Of a DNA stretch of 64,000 nt, positions 1 through 11,572 are shown piece after piece. This DNA is from Daphnia pulex (taxonomy: Eukaryota; Arthropoda; Branchiopoda; Diplostraca; Daphniidae): positions 828,501 to 892,500 of the forward strand of contig NC_060028.1 in assembly GCF_021134715.1 (NCBI RefSeq), in the 5' to 3' direction. The notes under the pieces are model-generated. The model searched no databases and was not told where the DNA came from. It saw nothing but the letters and a program-made list of their open reading frames with translations. The position numbers and the translations under genes are program-made. How positions within the stretch are numbered: position 1 is the first letter of the stretch; the number at the start of each line of letters is the position of its first letter.

Positions 1-919
1 ATAAATGGCGCTCGCTACGACAATGTGTTTTCGCTTGTTGCTGAAGGAAATCCATTACGACAGTAAATACAATGTTTCTTTTTTTTTTTGGAATCGGGAT
101 AACAATATTGATCGAACACTGTCTTCCTATTTTGGAAAATAAAATTTACACAATGGTCCATAGAAGATGGCCATGGTGGACGACTAATTACGCAACGGGA
201 ATGCAAAAGAAATTTTTAAATCAGGTGAAAAAATGGGTACAGTCGCAGCGCAAATTGTCTAGATTTCTGTAAAGGGAATTTAGCAACGAATGTCGTGATT
301 TGGCATACCGGTCATTATATCACTTGAGTTAATTCACATGGAAACAAGACGACAAACTATGGCTAAATTGCTTTTCATTGAAGGATCGGGAATGGGACCG
401 GGACCTATTATATTCAATGCTGTCTATAGCAGTCGCTGTCGCGTGTCGAACAAACGACAGGAAGATTGACTCGAGGCTTTTACTGATACGTAGCAACATA
501 TCCTGTGATCCCGGAAGTGTGGCGGTATCATAAGTAATTTCTGAATTAAACGTCTTATAACGCTCCCACGTCAGCCCGATTTGCACAAAAGATTCAGCAA
601 GTGCCCAACACGGTCTCTTCGTTGCACCATATTCAAATATCTTCTTACTTCAACAATAACGATTGCTACAATGTAATTCAGATAACGCAACAAAGTTCGC
701 CATGTTGGGGGAGGAGAGGGGGATGGGATATAAATAATATCACCAGTTCATAAAACGCATTTTGTGTTAGGAACATGGTGAATATTAGACCTAGCTGAAA
801 TGAAGATCATGTTTCAAAGTCGACCGTGTAAACGAATCACGTCACTTGTGATGTTAGCCTGTTACTGTAGATATGATGCTAACTAATTGCAAAAGCTTCG
901 ATTCCTATTAAGAGGGATG
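1..919. other. non-coding stretch, no gene seen
   Basis: Only short, mutually overlapping open frames occur here, with no recognisable domain, splice pattern or signal peptide. The stretch is AT-rich with homopolymer runs. I see no RNA gene in it. Confidence 0.6.
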
Positions 920-1397
920 CTAGTTTCAGGGTCATTTTGGAGGAATAAAAAAAAATCCTTCCCCATGGAGTCATCAATTACAACTAAACATACCCCCCCT
1001 TCAATTCTTTGCACAACAATAGCATGATGACAATAGCAATGCTTTCCCAAATAAGATTTTGTTTTCTTAAAAAAAACGGAAATGTACAACAAAAAAATAA
1101 GCCAATTTTCCCTACCCACAGGATAAGTTGCCTGGACATGTGGAGTAAATTGGCTTGTGGTGTGTTATTGTTTTTAACATGACTATCTGTGGGGGGGACA
1201 CGATCAGCATAAATAAGCATAGGTCAGAATTTGGTTGCCTAGCCCTAGCCTAAAGCATATAGTCTCTAAACACGTTTTATCTTATCTTAGTTCAATTAAA
1301 AAGTAACCACATAAGACTTACTTGATTATCTTGTGTGTGAGTTAGGGTATACCAGCAATTGAAGTCTGAACGTTCCAAATAAAATGGACTCTGGTTG

Positions 1398-1745
1398 CAC
1401 AAATTTTAAATTAAGTTCACTAAATATTCAGTATGAAAAAGCAAGAAGATGGATCTAATACCATTTTAAGTTGTAGGGCATAGCTAAAACCCTGCAGATT
1501 TCAGCCTCAGTAATGATGGCAGGATGGCGGCACAGACTCTTTCTACTGATTTGAGACCATTTCATCTGTTACACAAATTTTAAATTAAGTTCACTAAATA
1601 TTTAGTATGGAAAAGCAAGACGATGGATCTATTATCATTTTTAAGTTGTAGTAAAAACAAGGCTAAAACCTTGTAGATTTCAGCCCCAGGAATGATGGCT
1701 GCATGGCAGCACAGACTCTTTCTACTGATTGAGAACATTTCATCC
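1398..1745. repeat. two-copy tandem repeat, unit about 170 bp
   Basis: Positions about 1398-1570 and 1573-1745 are near-identical direct repeats. Each starts with CACAAATTTTAAATTAAG and ends near ACAGACTCTTTCTACTGATT. The corresponding part of the other duplication copy (about 7227-7400) holds only one unit, so the tandem duplication followed the larger segmental duplication or was lost from the other copy. No coding potential is visible. Confidence 0.85.
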
Positions 1746-2505
1746 TCTTTTTATCTAATACTTTATTACTAAGAAAACGTCTGTCACAAAGGATTTAAGT
1801 TTGAATAATGAAGCAGTTCAAAATCTCGAAACAAAAGAACTTAAATCAACTGTTTCTTCTCGCGACATTGGTCGACACATGCACCGGAAGGACTGAACGT
1901 CTGAACACTTTAAAACACTACTACACTAGTCATCAAACAAAAAGTCCAGTGATGCCAGAAAAAGTTGGACTGCACCGTTTTTTGCTGCAACTTTTGTTTG
2001 GTGCGTCGTATCTTTTTGAAAATTGGTGGGAACCATCTGAGACTGAGAATGGTTTTTCATATAAAAAAGACTTTATAACTATTGTTTATTCCTATAAATC
2101 GTAAAAGGGGTCTATCTTGGGAAATAGAAATTTGTCCCACCTCACAACAACCACCATCTCTCCCAACTCACCCTGCCAATATTTGATGGAACAGTGTATC
2201 CAACCTTTTTTGGGCCATTTGCCAAGACAAGCGTAAGCAATTGCTAAACTACGTGATCTAGAAAATTTCTTTGTGTTATTCTGCATAGAAACTTCTGACA
2301 GACATTAATTTGAGTACACGTCGTGAAGCCCCTTCTAGCACATTCCGGCCAATCGATCGACAAATAGAATAACGCAATAAATCGTGATTTGGGTAAACAA
2401 TTTTTTATTTTGTCGTCGAATTTTGGATTACGGAAGATAAAACGAAAATACTATTGGCTCGTTATGTACATCCGATAGTAGACAGGGGAAATTTTGTCGA
2501 ATGAT

Positions 2506-3015
2506 TTACAGAACTCCGGCGGCTTTGAGGTCTGCGAGCATCTTGACGACGTGCTCAGGCATGGGTGGAGGAGTGGGGAGGTGGTCGCCGGTGGCCTGGA
2601 ATCCGTTTTCATCGGCCACCCAATTGACGGTGAGGACGACGCCGTCGGGAGTCGTGAACGAGTAGGAGCCCTTGGACACGGTCCCGATATCCTCCGGTTT
2701 GGGTCCAACTTGTTTCTGGTTGCCGCTCTCAGACACTTTGGTGCCATCGGCAGACTCGAAACTGATTTTGACACATTTTTTAAAATTAGGAAATGACATT
2801 AGGATCTTAATAATATGAACTTACTCGAATGAGTAGCTGCCGTCGGCGTTCATTTCGCTGTTGGATGACACAATTTCGATGGGCTTCTTATCCCCTTGAG
2901 GTGCGGCGAGGGCCACAGCCAAGAAAGCGACAGCGAAGATCTGTCAGTACACAAGAGTAAAATAAAAATCGATAAGATTAAAAGAAAATCCAGTAAAAGA
3001 ACTTACGAATTTCAT
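2506..3015 (-). CDS. RR-1 type cuticle protein, copy 1
   Basis: A secreted cuticle protein predicted to bind chitin in the exoskeleton. Exons on the minus strand are 3007-3015, 2825-2940 and 2506-2761, all with GT..AG introns, giving 126 residues. The first exon encodes only MKF and the signal peptide (MKF-IFAVAFLAVALAAP) runs across the first intron, which is typical of arthropod cuticle genes. The chitin-binding Rebers-Riddiford domain follows, ending with the hallmark G-YSFTTPDG...VNWVADENGFQ-GDHLP (about residues 72-106) and a short tail ending AAGVL. A TATA box lies upstream at 3097-3104. The gene is a near-exact paralog of 7971-8477; signal peptide residues differ slightly. Cuticle protein class is secure, exact ortholog is not. 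Confidence 0.93.
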
Positions 3016-3096
3016 GTTTGTTGTTGGCTGAGGGTATTGCTGCTCTTCTGAGGACAGTTGAGAGAGTTGTGTGAAGATGTTTCCGACACGGACCGT

Positions 3097-3104
3097 CTTT
3101 TATA
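3097..3104 (-). promoter_or_regulatory. TATA box of cuticle gene 1
   Basis: TATAAAAG on the minus strand, 82 bp upstream of the ATG at 3015. The same element sits at the same offset upstream of the paralog (8561-8568). Transcription would start near 3072. Confidence 0.75.
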
Positions 3105-3299
3105 TTTTCCACTGACATGCAAGCGAATGGAAGAGAAGACCTTCCTTTAAGAAAAACCTTCTCTTCGTCTTCAGCTGGAGGCGTCATATTATATGGAGAT
3201 GAGCGAAAGGAGAAACTGGCCGCAGACAACAACCGCACTGGAATATTTCGCTTTCCCACGTACAAACTTGCGATTCTTATTGAAATAACAGAAGACCTT

Positions 3300-4450
3300 G
3301 TTAATCCAAATATTGAGACTTTCATGGTCGTCTGTAACTTTTACTCTCAAACATATACAGTGTGTCCATTAGTCCCTTTTCTGTCGGAAATATTAAAGAC
3401 TTTATGCAAATAAAATGAGATGACCGATGTTTCCTCGGAATTGCTATAGATTCACATTTACGTATTGATTACAGCTGATGCACTAAAAAAACAAAGAAAA
3501 ACATTTAATATACATTTACAAATTTCCTTTGAGAGTTGAAGTTAATTACTTCTGAATTCCAACGGACAATGATAACATCGTTAGAAATTTTTTGACACAT
3601 TTCGTTTCATTGCAGTCATCAAGTAGAGCTTGACGACAAAGTTTTGGCAGTAGGACATTCATCACCGACACCGTTGCAATTTCAATGTCTGCGGACTTGA
3701 AAATGAAAGGTAAAGGTGATTATCAATAAGTGAAAGTATATACTGCACTTGGCATTGAAGAAAATCATTTTTCTAAACGTGTTTTTTTTTTTATTCCTCA
3801 CCAGGATTGGTGTTGAACAGTGACGCCAGGATGGAAAGTGAAAAGGTTTCCGTCTCGTTTGCATGGAAACTGGAATGACCTAAAGAAAACGAAAGTCTCC
3901 GAGTTCTGAGTTGTATAGATATTCGCGGAAAAAAACAAACATACATATACGTTACGGAGAATGGAACTCGGTCAAAGCCAATAAGGGATATCGCACTGTC
4001 TGCTGTGGGGAAGTAGTAATAAGATTCTTGAAATATGTTACGACTTATATATGAATAACAATTTCTTATTTTTATAAAGGAGAAGAATGGATTTTGGGAT
4101 AGTGCGGTAATGGCTGGTTGTTTGCGAATTGGAAATGATGGGAAATGATTTATTGCACAAATGAAATAAGACGAAATAAAGACGACTTACTATCGGTAGA
4201 CTAGGAATTACTTACTTGGAATTTAATATAGTAAAATAGATCACATTTTAGTCTAATCAACTCTACTTACTTTATACTTTTTACTTTTAGTTTAAATCAA
4301 CTCTTAACAGATCAATTTCAGTTAAGGTGAATAAGACTGACTTCAAAAGTGTACCGCTCAAACGTAACAAAAGGAGAGCGATTGAAACAGAACCCTCGGG
4401 TGATGAACTCGATCTGAATAAGTCAAGTTTAGAATGTGCGTCAGGACAAT
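3300..4450. other. intergenic stretch between divergent cuticle genes
   Basis: No gene seen. The stretch separates the minus-strand cuticle gene 1 from the plus-strand cuticle gene at 4523, so it may hold shared moult-responsive control elements, but I cannot name a specific site. Confidence 0.5.
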
Positions 4451-4459
4451 AACCAACGG

Positions 4460-4497
4460 TATAAAAAGCGACAAACTTTGTGAAAATGATATCAGTT
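4460..4497 (+). promoter_or_regulatory. core promoter (TATA plus arthropod initiator) of cuticle gene 3
   Basis: TATAAAAA at 4460-4467 is followed 32 bp downstream by an initiator-like ATCAGTTA at 4491-4498, the usual arthropod TCAGT initiator spacing. The 5' UTR is then about 30 nt to the ATG at 4523. Confidence 0.75.
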
Positions 4498-4522
4498 ACT
4501 CGAAGCTAATCAACAAACAAAC

Positions 4523-5245
4523 ATGAAATTGGTAAGCTCCTTTGGCAACTTAAAATCTGCACAACAGTTTGGTACTAGATTAACCAAAACGTAACCATGT
4601 GAAATTCGATCCTTACATAATGTCACTACTATTATTCAAACTACTATCGCAGTTCGTCATCGCCGCTGTCTTGGCCGTCGCCGCCGCCGCTCCTTCGAGT
4701 TACGCAACGTACGAGAAGACGTACGAGAAGGACTACAAATATCCCGAGATTACCGTCACCAGCCAATCGGACGAGCGCAACTTGGACGGCAGCAGCAAGT
4801 GGAGGTACGTCCAATTTCTTTTTCCTTTTTGAATTAATTAATTGGCGACTAATAAAATATGAAATGAAAATGAAAATTAAAAAACAGCTACGCCCAGTCG
4901 GACTACACGACCCGCGATGAGACCCAGGAGCAGAAAAAATTCGTCGTGACCACCGTCGATGATTACGGCAAAGAATACACCGAGGAGGTTTACGGAAATA
5001 CCAACAAGGGATCTTCCTACTGGGTCTCCCCTGAAGGCGAGAAATTCACTTTGACCTGGGCCGCTGATAACGCCGGATTCCAGCCCAAGGGTGACCACTT
5101 GCCCGTCGCTCCCGTCCACGTCTACGAGCTCCCGGTGGCTCCCGTTCACGAGTACGTCCTGCCCGTCGCCCCCGTCCACGAATACGAACTCCCCGTCGCT
5201 CCCGTCCACATTCCATTCAACGGAAAGGGATACAAGATCTACTAA
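4523..5245 (+). CDS. cuticle protein with chitin-binding domain and PVAPVH tail repeats
   Basis: A secreted structural cuticle protein of 172 residues. Exons are 4523-4531, 4653-4804 and 4888-5245. As in its neighbours, exon 1 encodes three residues (MKL) and the signal peptide (MKL-FVIAAVLAVAAAAP) spans the first intron. The mature part starts with Tyr/Lys-rich YEKTYEKDYKY. It continues with a divergent Rebers-Riddiford domain (S-YWVSPEGE-FTLTWAADNAGFQPKGDHLP, about residues 103-132) and ends with four tandem PVAPVH(E/V/I)-type units before GKGYKIY. AATAAA at 5332-5337 is a likely poly(A) signal. It lies between, and divergent from, the two duplicated cuticle genes, forming a small cluster. 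The tail repeat is a common way for cuticle proteins to vary in length. Confidence 0.92.
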
Positions 5246-5339
5246 ATATTTAATTTAATTTGCTAAATAATTCTAAATTATTTGTAATGTCTTGTGCTGT
5301 GTGGAATGATGAATCATGAACGATTGATGTAAATAAATA

Positions 5340-6784
5340 CAACAGAAGATCTTATTCTATTGTGAGCCTATCGATACAAGAAATCTATTTTTGGAGTGAG
5401 CCTTGGGAAATTAAAGAGAGACACGATCGATTTTCACGTCAATAGCGCTGAGCGCTTAAGAGAAGAGATTTTCTAAAAATACACGGAACAAGTTGCCGCG
5501 GTCGATAACGCCATACGACGGACGGAAAAAATTACAATTACTTATTTGTTCTCTCTAAATTAATGTATAGCTGCATTTGTTGTGGGTGTAATTTTGTGGA
5601 CAACCTGCAACATAATATCAGTGATTTCCTTGTCATTTCCAGCCGCCTGACGAAATGTATTTAAGGGCGCGCAATTGCTAAAACGTTCCAGTTCAGAACA
5701 GGAACAGCTATAGGAGGAAATGGAGTGCGGATGTATACGGTCGACTACGTGGAGTCCTAGTCGAACTGCCTACAGCATGGCTATACCTAACCTACATACT
5801 ACTACGTATTCTTTACTTTATCGTCCGTCAATGCCGAAAAAGTTGCGTATCGATCTGGCAGCAACTTGGGCTGTTGGCGGCTGTTTGAACGCGGATAACT
5901 TTCTATGCGCCTCGTTCGTCTAGAAACTTTTAAATTTAAACAAAAAAGTAACTGTGTTACGGTGTCAGTTATTTGATTAGTGATATCATGTGATGACTTC
6001 GCAACATGTTAGTCGGAATTGGGACGGATCGACTTCATCGCAAATGGCGCCCTTGTTGGCTCCCCCCACCAATGTGCCCCGCTGGTTTTTCCTTGTACCC
6101 TATATAAGAGTTTGCTGTTGCGTCAAAGTTTTGGGCTCACGAGAATTTTCCATTTTGTCAAGCTTGGGGGAATCTTATGTAATAATTTAGTGTTTGGCTG
6201 CTCGTCTGTTACATTTACGGGTGTTTTCCCTTTCAGCTCCAGACAAAAGTTTGGCCATCAAAAGTCTGATTGAATTTGCGCGACGCGAAGTTTATGTTCG
6301 ATTCGCCGTCTGTAAGTTCTGACAAGACGCCGCGGAATGATTTAGCTCGTTTTGTTTATACACGACAGAGTACAGACAACTTGGGTTACATCTACTGAAA
6401 GGGAAGTTGTCCACTTTCGCTGAGACTTTTTCTTTACGGAATTCTCGGTCGCTGTTTGGGTACGAATAGGAGGTTCTTGGCGGGACGACAAGAAATGCGA
6501 AATCCGGGTTGTATATGAGCTAAACAAGGCTATCGGCAGCTGGCAAAGTCTGTTGTCTATTGAGAAACGTTACTTTCGTGCAGAATGTCCATATCCTTCG
6601 ATTTGAACAACTGAGAAACCCACGCAGAGATAATCAACACAAAATGGTGAAGTTTTGAAGTGAAATCTCTTTCTTTTCACTTGTTTTCAGCTGATTCAAG
6701 CCCATCTTAACCTGCCATACACACTCAAGGATTGCAAAATACCGATACCTCCCCTTCCTATGCTATCGGTCATTTTTTCGGGAA
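5340..6784. other. non-coding stretch, possible promoter relic
   Basis: No gene supported. Around 5655-5700 a TATTTAAG is followed by CCAGTTCAG, which looks like a TATA/initiator pair. The short open frame after it (5720-5923) has no signal peptide or domain and is not called. It may be the relic of a lost cuticle gene. Confidence 0.4.
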
Positions 6785-7970
6785 TTAAAAAAAAAGTTCT
6801 TTCCCCTTTGGATCCGACCAATTACAACTAAAAAATTGTCCTATTGAGACTCTACGCAGCGATCGCAATGTTTCGTGAATTTGAGATTCTGTTTCTTACA
6901 AACAGAAATGTACAAAATAAAATCTCAGCCAACTTGCCCCACCTATAAGGGATAAGTTGCCAGGATGTGTGTGGATTAATTTGGCTTGTGGTGTGTTATT
7001 GTTTCTCACATGACTATATCTGAGGGTGACACGATCAGGAAAATTAATTACAGGGGAGGGTTTGATTGCCTAGCTTCTAGTATGGTCTCATCACACGATT
7101 TTTCTTATACTAGTTTTTTGTTTAACATTGAAAACATTTACTTGATTATTTTGGGTGTTGCATGTGCCAGCAATTGAAGACGTCAGTCAGAACACTTGGC
7201 TGAAAACGTTCATATGAAATGGACTCTGGTTAAACAAATTCCAAATTAAGTTCACTTGATATATCTAGTACAGAACATCATCAATGTTAAATCTAATACC
7301 ATTTCAGCTGTAGTAAACAATAGCAAGTTAAGTCTCTGTAGATTTCATTTTCAGCCCCAGTCTTGATAGCAGCAGACTCTTTCCATTGAGGAGACCATTC
7401 TAGCACTTCTCATAACTTATTAGACACCTGCAAACAAAAGGATTTGTTTGATTGAATAACTTGAGTATTTCTGCAGCTTAAAAACTCAAAAGAACTTAAA
7501 TCTAAGGCTTTTCTTCACAACTACATTGCACCGTAAGGACAGAACACTTTGAAACACTACTACACTAGCCATCAAGCAAAACGTCCTGCGATGCCAGGTA
7601 AAAGTTTAACACCGATTTTTGCATCAACTTTTGTTTGGTGCGTCGTATCTTTTTGAAAATTGGTGGGAACCGTATATTCATTTGAAAAAGGCTTTAATCA
7701 TTTTTATTTCTAATAATCCTAAAGGGGTCCAACTAGGAAGTGTTTTCCTGCTTATAAACTTTTGACCGACTAATTTGAGTACACCTCCTGATTCCCCTCC
7801 TTGCACATTCCGGCCAATCAATCGACAAATAGTCTAACGCAACAAATCGCGATTTGGGTAAACATTTTTATATTTTGTCGTCGAATTTTGGATTGCGAAA
7901 GATAAAACGAAAATACTGTTGGCTCGTTATGTACATCCGGTAGTTGACAGGGGAAGTAATATCGAATGTT

Positions 7971-8477
7971 TTACAGAACTCCGGCAGCTTTAAGGTCGGC
8001 CAGCATCTTGACGACGTGCTCGGGCATGGGTGGAGGAGTGGGGAGGTGGTCGCCGGTGGCCTGGAATCCGTTTTCATCGGCCACCCAATTGACGGTGAGG
8101 ACGACGCCGTCGGGAGTCGTGAACGAGTAGGAGCCCTTGGACACGGTCCCGATATCCTCCGGTTTGGGTCCAACTTGTTTCTGGTTGCCACTCTCAGACA
8201 CTTTGGTGCCATCGGCAGACTCGAAACTGATTTTGACACATTTTTAAAATTATTAATTGACATTAGGATCTTAATAATATCAACTTACTCGAATGAGTAG
8301 CTGCCGTCGGCGTTCATTTCGCTGTTGGATGACACAATTTCGATGGGCTTTTTATCTCCTTGAGGTGCGGCGAGGGCCACGGCCAAGAAAGCGAGAGCGA
8401 CGATCTGATATTATCAAATTTAATTATTATTTGAATTAAATAATATTAAATAAAGAAAAGAAACTTACGAATTTCAT
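7971..8477 (-). CDS. RR-1 type cuticle protein, copy 2
   Basis: Paralog of the 2506-3015 gene, with the same three-exon structure and identical exon lengths: 8469-8477 (9 nt), 8289-8404 (116 nt) and 7971-8226 (256 nt), giving 126 residues. Signal peptide MKF-IVALAFLAVALAAP is followed by a secreted chitin-binding domain with VNWVADENGFQ and GDHLP. From the end of the signal peptide to the C-terminus the protein looks identical to copy 1, while introns and flanks differ clearly. That suggests purifying selection or gene conversion on the exons. Expected role: endocuticle protein binding chitin. Confidence 0.93.
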
Positions 8478-8560
8478 TTTTGTTGTTTTTGTGTTGTTCT
8501 GAGCTGCTCTGCTGAAGACAGTTGAGAGAATTGTGTGAAGAATATTCTGAAACTGCCCAT

Positions 8561-8568
8561 CTTTTATA
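8561..8568 (-). promoter_or_regulatory. TATA box of cuticle gene 2
   Basis: TATAAAAG on the minus strand, 84 bp upstream of the ATG at 8477, equivalent to the element at 3097-3104. Confidence 0.75.
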
Positions 8569-8750
8569 TTTTGCAAGCGCGTGAAAACGAATGGAAAAGA
8601 ATAAGACCTTCGTTGTGGAAAACCTTCTCTTCGTCTTCAGCTGGAGGCGTCATATCATGTGAATAAGATGAGCGAAAGGAGAAATTGGCAGCCAAATCCA
8701 CTGGAGTGTTTCCACTCATAAACTTTTGATATTTGAAATAGGAAGACAGT

Positions 8751-9640
8751 GCTCACCTTCTTCTAGGAACTTGTTATAATTCCAAAGCTTTACCTTTCAG
8801 GGTCTTCCACGTCATTTACACTATGACGTAGTAATTTATAGTCCTGTGCGGTCCGGTGTTAAAAACATGTGCGAATATATGATTCCTTTAAGATTTCGCC
8901 AATCTGGAATGGGGTAATTCTAAGGCCACTTTGAAAATAACTAGAGAAGTCTGACAAAGAAATGGAGCTCATCAGTGTTCATGCTAAACACTAGCTCTTT
9001 TTTCTTTAATAATAGGCCATGCCAGTTTCAGTTTAAATGTTAATTATAACGCAGAAATGAACCAGCACAGTCTAGGCAGAATCGCATTTAAAGAAGAAGC
9101 GACAAATGCTTACGCGTGATGGGCGTGAGAAACGAAGGTTACGTGCCACAGCGAAAGCCTCAGCATCATATTTGGCATTGAGTATAGTAGAAAGAGATTT
9201 CCCAAAACTCGCTTGTTAACCAACGAAGGAGGGCAGATATTAGGGGAAAGTTGGACATGTTTTTTCGCCTATTTCGAATCGAAACTAGAATGTCGTTTTT
9301 AAAAAACAGTCGCGTGACTCCGACTTAATTCGGAGTATACCGAGGACTGAAAAGTGTCAATAGGACAATACCAAATCTCAGCAGTTCTCAATTCTGAGAA
9401 CTAAATCAAAGGCGTCTGTTCTGTCTAGATCTAAAGCGCGACACATATGTTTCATTCGGTTTCATTCGACATTTCAGGAGAAAAGGAGAATGGGTTCGAC
9501 GTTGGACAGAATCTGGAACTAATCTTATGCGACATTTCTTACCTAGTTTACCTACACATGTCAATATTTGACCGGTATCCCGAAAACCCGACAACTGTTA
9601 AACAGTTATAAAAATATAAGCTTTACATATTTGTTTATAG
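8751..9640. other. non-coding stretch, no gene seen
   Basis: No open frame with recognisable features on either strand. I see nothing to annotate up to the tRNA gene. Confidence 0.55.
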
Positions 9641-9641
9641 C

Positions 9642-9713
9642 AGGGGGCACCCGGGTTTGAACCGGAGACCGACCGATCTGCAGTCGGATGCTCTTCCACT
9701 GAGCTATACCCCC
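9642..9713 (-). tRNA. tRNA-Cys (anticodon GCA)
   Basis: Read on the minus strand, the sequence folds as a cloverleaf. The acceptor stem is GGGGGTA with TGCCCCC, and the D arm contains box A (TAGCTCAGTGG). The anticodon loop is CTGCAGA, giving anticodon GCA. Box B is GGTTCAAACCC in the T arm, and the discriminator base is T. It matches the well-known eukaryotic tRNA-Cys sequence closely. No intron. A T5 run on the minus strand at 9610-9614 would terminate RNA polymerase III. Confidence 0.97.
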
Positions 9714-10209
9714 GATATTTCACAAAATTAAACAAAAAATAAGATACCCGATAATGCCGAATTGCAAAAGATGATTCCGCACGCCAAATCGATTTTCTTT
9801 TCTGTGTCGAAACGGTTAGTTGAAGGCCAACAAAAGAAGACCGTGGAGTGTGCCAACAAAGACGACGAGTATATTGCAACAAATGAAATCGATGCTCGAT
9901 GATTGCGTGGGCGATAAACATAACAAAAAAAGGACAGGGTTTAATCCCAAGCAGGAAAATGTTTGCAGCGATGACGACAGTGCTGGCGAATAATCGAAAA
10001 TGGCCGCGGTATAACGTTGAAACACACCGATGAGACAGAAGATAAGTTCCAAGTTACAGGGGGGGATTCAGAACAACCGGATTATATATGTACGCTCCAT
10101 CGTTTTGATGGAGGACCATATGTTATCCTTCTGATATTTCCGGCGCTAATTGTTCATTTTTGAATGAGCAGTAAAGTAATAGCGAATTATTATTTCCAAG
10201 GAATTATTA

Positions 10210-10463
10210 TAGACCAATGAATCAATCTTACCTTCGGCTATTAGGGAGATGGAAGTGATGGTCGAAAATTTCGACTTCTTTTGAAATATCCTGAATATTA
10301 CGCTGATTGCGACGCCCAACTAATTTATGCATTAGTCGGCCCGTCTCATCAACTCTCATGTCTTGCGCAATAACATCCAGCAGAGCCCAACATAATTTGA
10401 TCATCTTGATATACACCCGGCTGATGCTGGTTGACACACGAGACATTAATTGGACATTAATGG
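10210..10463 (-). pseudogene. unrecognised exon-like fragment, possibly gustatory-receptor-like
   Basis: A minus-strand open stretch with a good donor (GTAAGA at about 10205-10210) and a possible acceptor near 10464. The product has a hydrophobic helix (YIKMIKLCWALLDVIAQDM) followed by a charged region with LMHKLVGRR and KEVEIFDHHFH. This layout resembles the loop before the last helix of insect gustatory receptors. I cannot find the following exon with the diagnostic TYhhhhhQF motif, and no convincing start. Alternative: chance open frame. Confidence 0.2.
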
Positions 10464-11570
10464 CGCTGCTAACTGGGCACAATGTCCGCCATCAATGTTT
10501 CAGATGTTTTCCACCGTATTAAATGATAAAAAATTATTATACTCGACATATCTTTTTGTTTAAAATTCTGCCGCGGTCGATATAATAGGAGCACCGTGAA
10601 TAATAGAAAGGCGGGGAAGTGCAAAGTCCGCGATATGCAACAGACACACATGATGGGCTGGTTGCTTGACATTTGGATTAAAACTGCCAACATCAATGGA
10701 GAGATGTAATCACAAAGGCGGGTTTCCTTTGACAAAGTTCGTATACGCTGCGACTATTAAGAGTTGCGTTGTCATGGCAATCGTGCAATTATAACGGGAC
10801 AGACAGACAGGACCAGCATGCACGCCTCGTTTGTTGTTGCAAAATTTTATCTTGGATCTATTTTTTAAAAGTGGGACGTCATTTATCTTTTGTCGCTGTA
10901 AAATACCACAAGAAATTCGATCGATAAAAATATACTTGGCCATCATTCACGTTCTTTTCTCCGAGTGAAATTAATGGGTTGAAAACAACGTGAAATTGAA
11001 GCGAGTTCCGACCTCGTACACCGGAAACAGTATAGACAAAACAATAATGGTTTATTTAGGTTCAACTAATATTCTGAGAAGTTCCTTCTTAATAGTGAGC
11101 GCGTTGCTAAGCGACGCCTGCTGTGGTAATCTGAGACGCCCGGTCCAATCATCTGAATTATAGGAAGACTTTCCTTGTCAAAGTATACTCAACTATTTTT
11201 GTAAAACTTGATTGATGTACACGTGCGGAAGGGTCCGCTGCCGGAAATTAAACGAGCCTTATATACAAATGTCGCCAGGCAATAGCTTATCGACTCGAAT
11301 AATATACAAGCGCTGAGACTGCGTGTAGAAACTGTGGGAGCCGACAACAACAACGTTTGACTTATATTCTTTAGACTTTCACCCGAAATCAATTTGTAAT
11401 ATTATTCCGATTTTAAGTGCGCTGGCGGGTATATAGTTTCGTATATTTTGAAACAATATCATTTACTTATAAATAATACAAATCCATTAAAACATTAATA
11501 AAATAATAACACATGAATAAAGAGTCGAATAATTCACAGAAATACAAACACGGACGTATTACGTAACATC
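10464..11570. other. non-coding stretch downstream of the GPCR
   Basis: No gene is supported. AATAAA-type signals on the minus strand near 11500-11520 could serve the GPCR transcript ending at 11573. Confidence 0.45.
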
Positions 11571-11572
11571 AA

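Larger units (their letters stand above)
920..3300. repeat. segmental duplication, copy 1 (contains cuticle gene 1)
   Basis: This segment is a diverged copy of 6785-8750. Matching landmarks occur in the same order in both: a poly-A stretch followed by an ACAACTAAA block (about 945 and 6790), a conserved block around GGCTTGTGGTGTGTTATTG (1150 and 6983), a block around TTTGGTGCGTCGTATC (1997 and 7632), a 3' flank with ACATTCCGGCCAATC (2341 and 7807), the whole cuticle gene, and the promoter up to about 3260 and 8730. The gene and promoter are much better conserved than the 5'-most 1.3 kb, which is non-coding in both copies. Confidence 0.88.
6785..8750. repeat. segmental duplication, copy 2 (contains cuticle gene 2)
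   Basis: Partner of 920-3300, in the same orientation about 5.2-5.9 kb away. It is shorter because it lacks the internal 170-bp tandem duplication and has several small deletions. It carries the complete cuticle gene 2 and its promoter. Confidence 0.88.

Noticed and set aside
1808-2104. 98-residue open frame in duplication copy 1
   Set aside because: The matching stretch in copy 2 (about 7450-7700) is interrupted by stops and indels, so the frame is not conserved.
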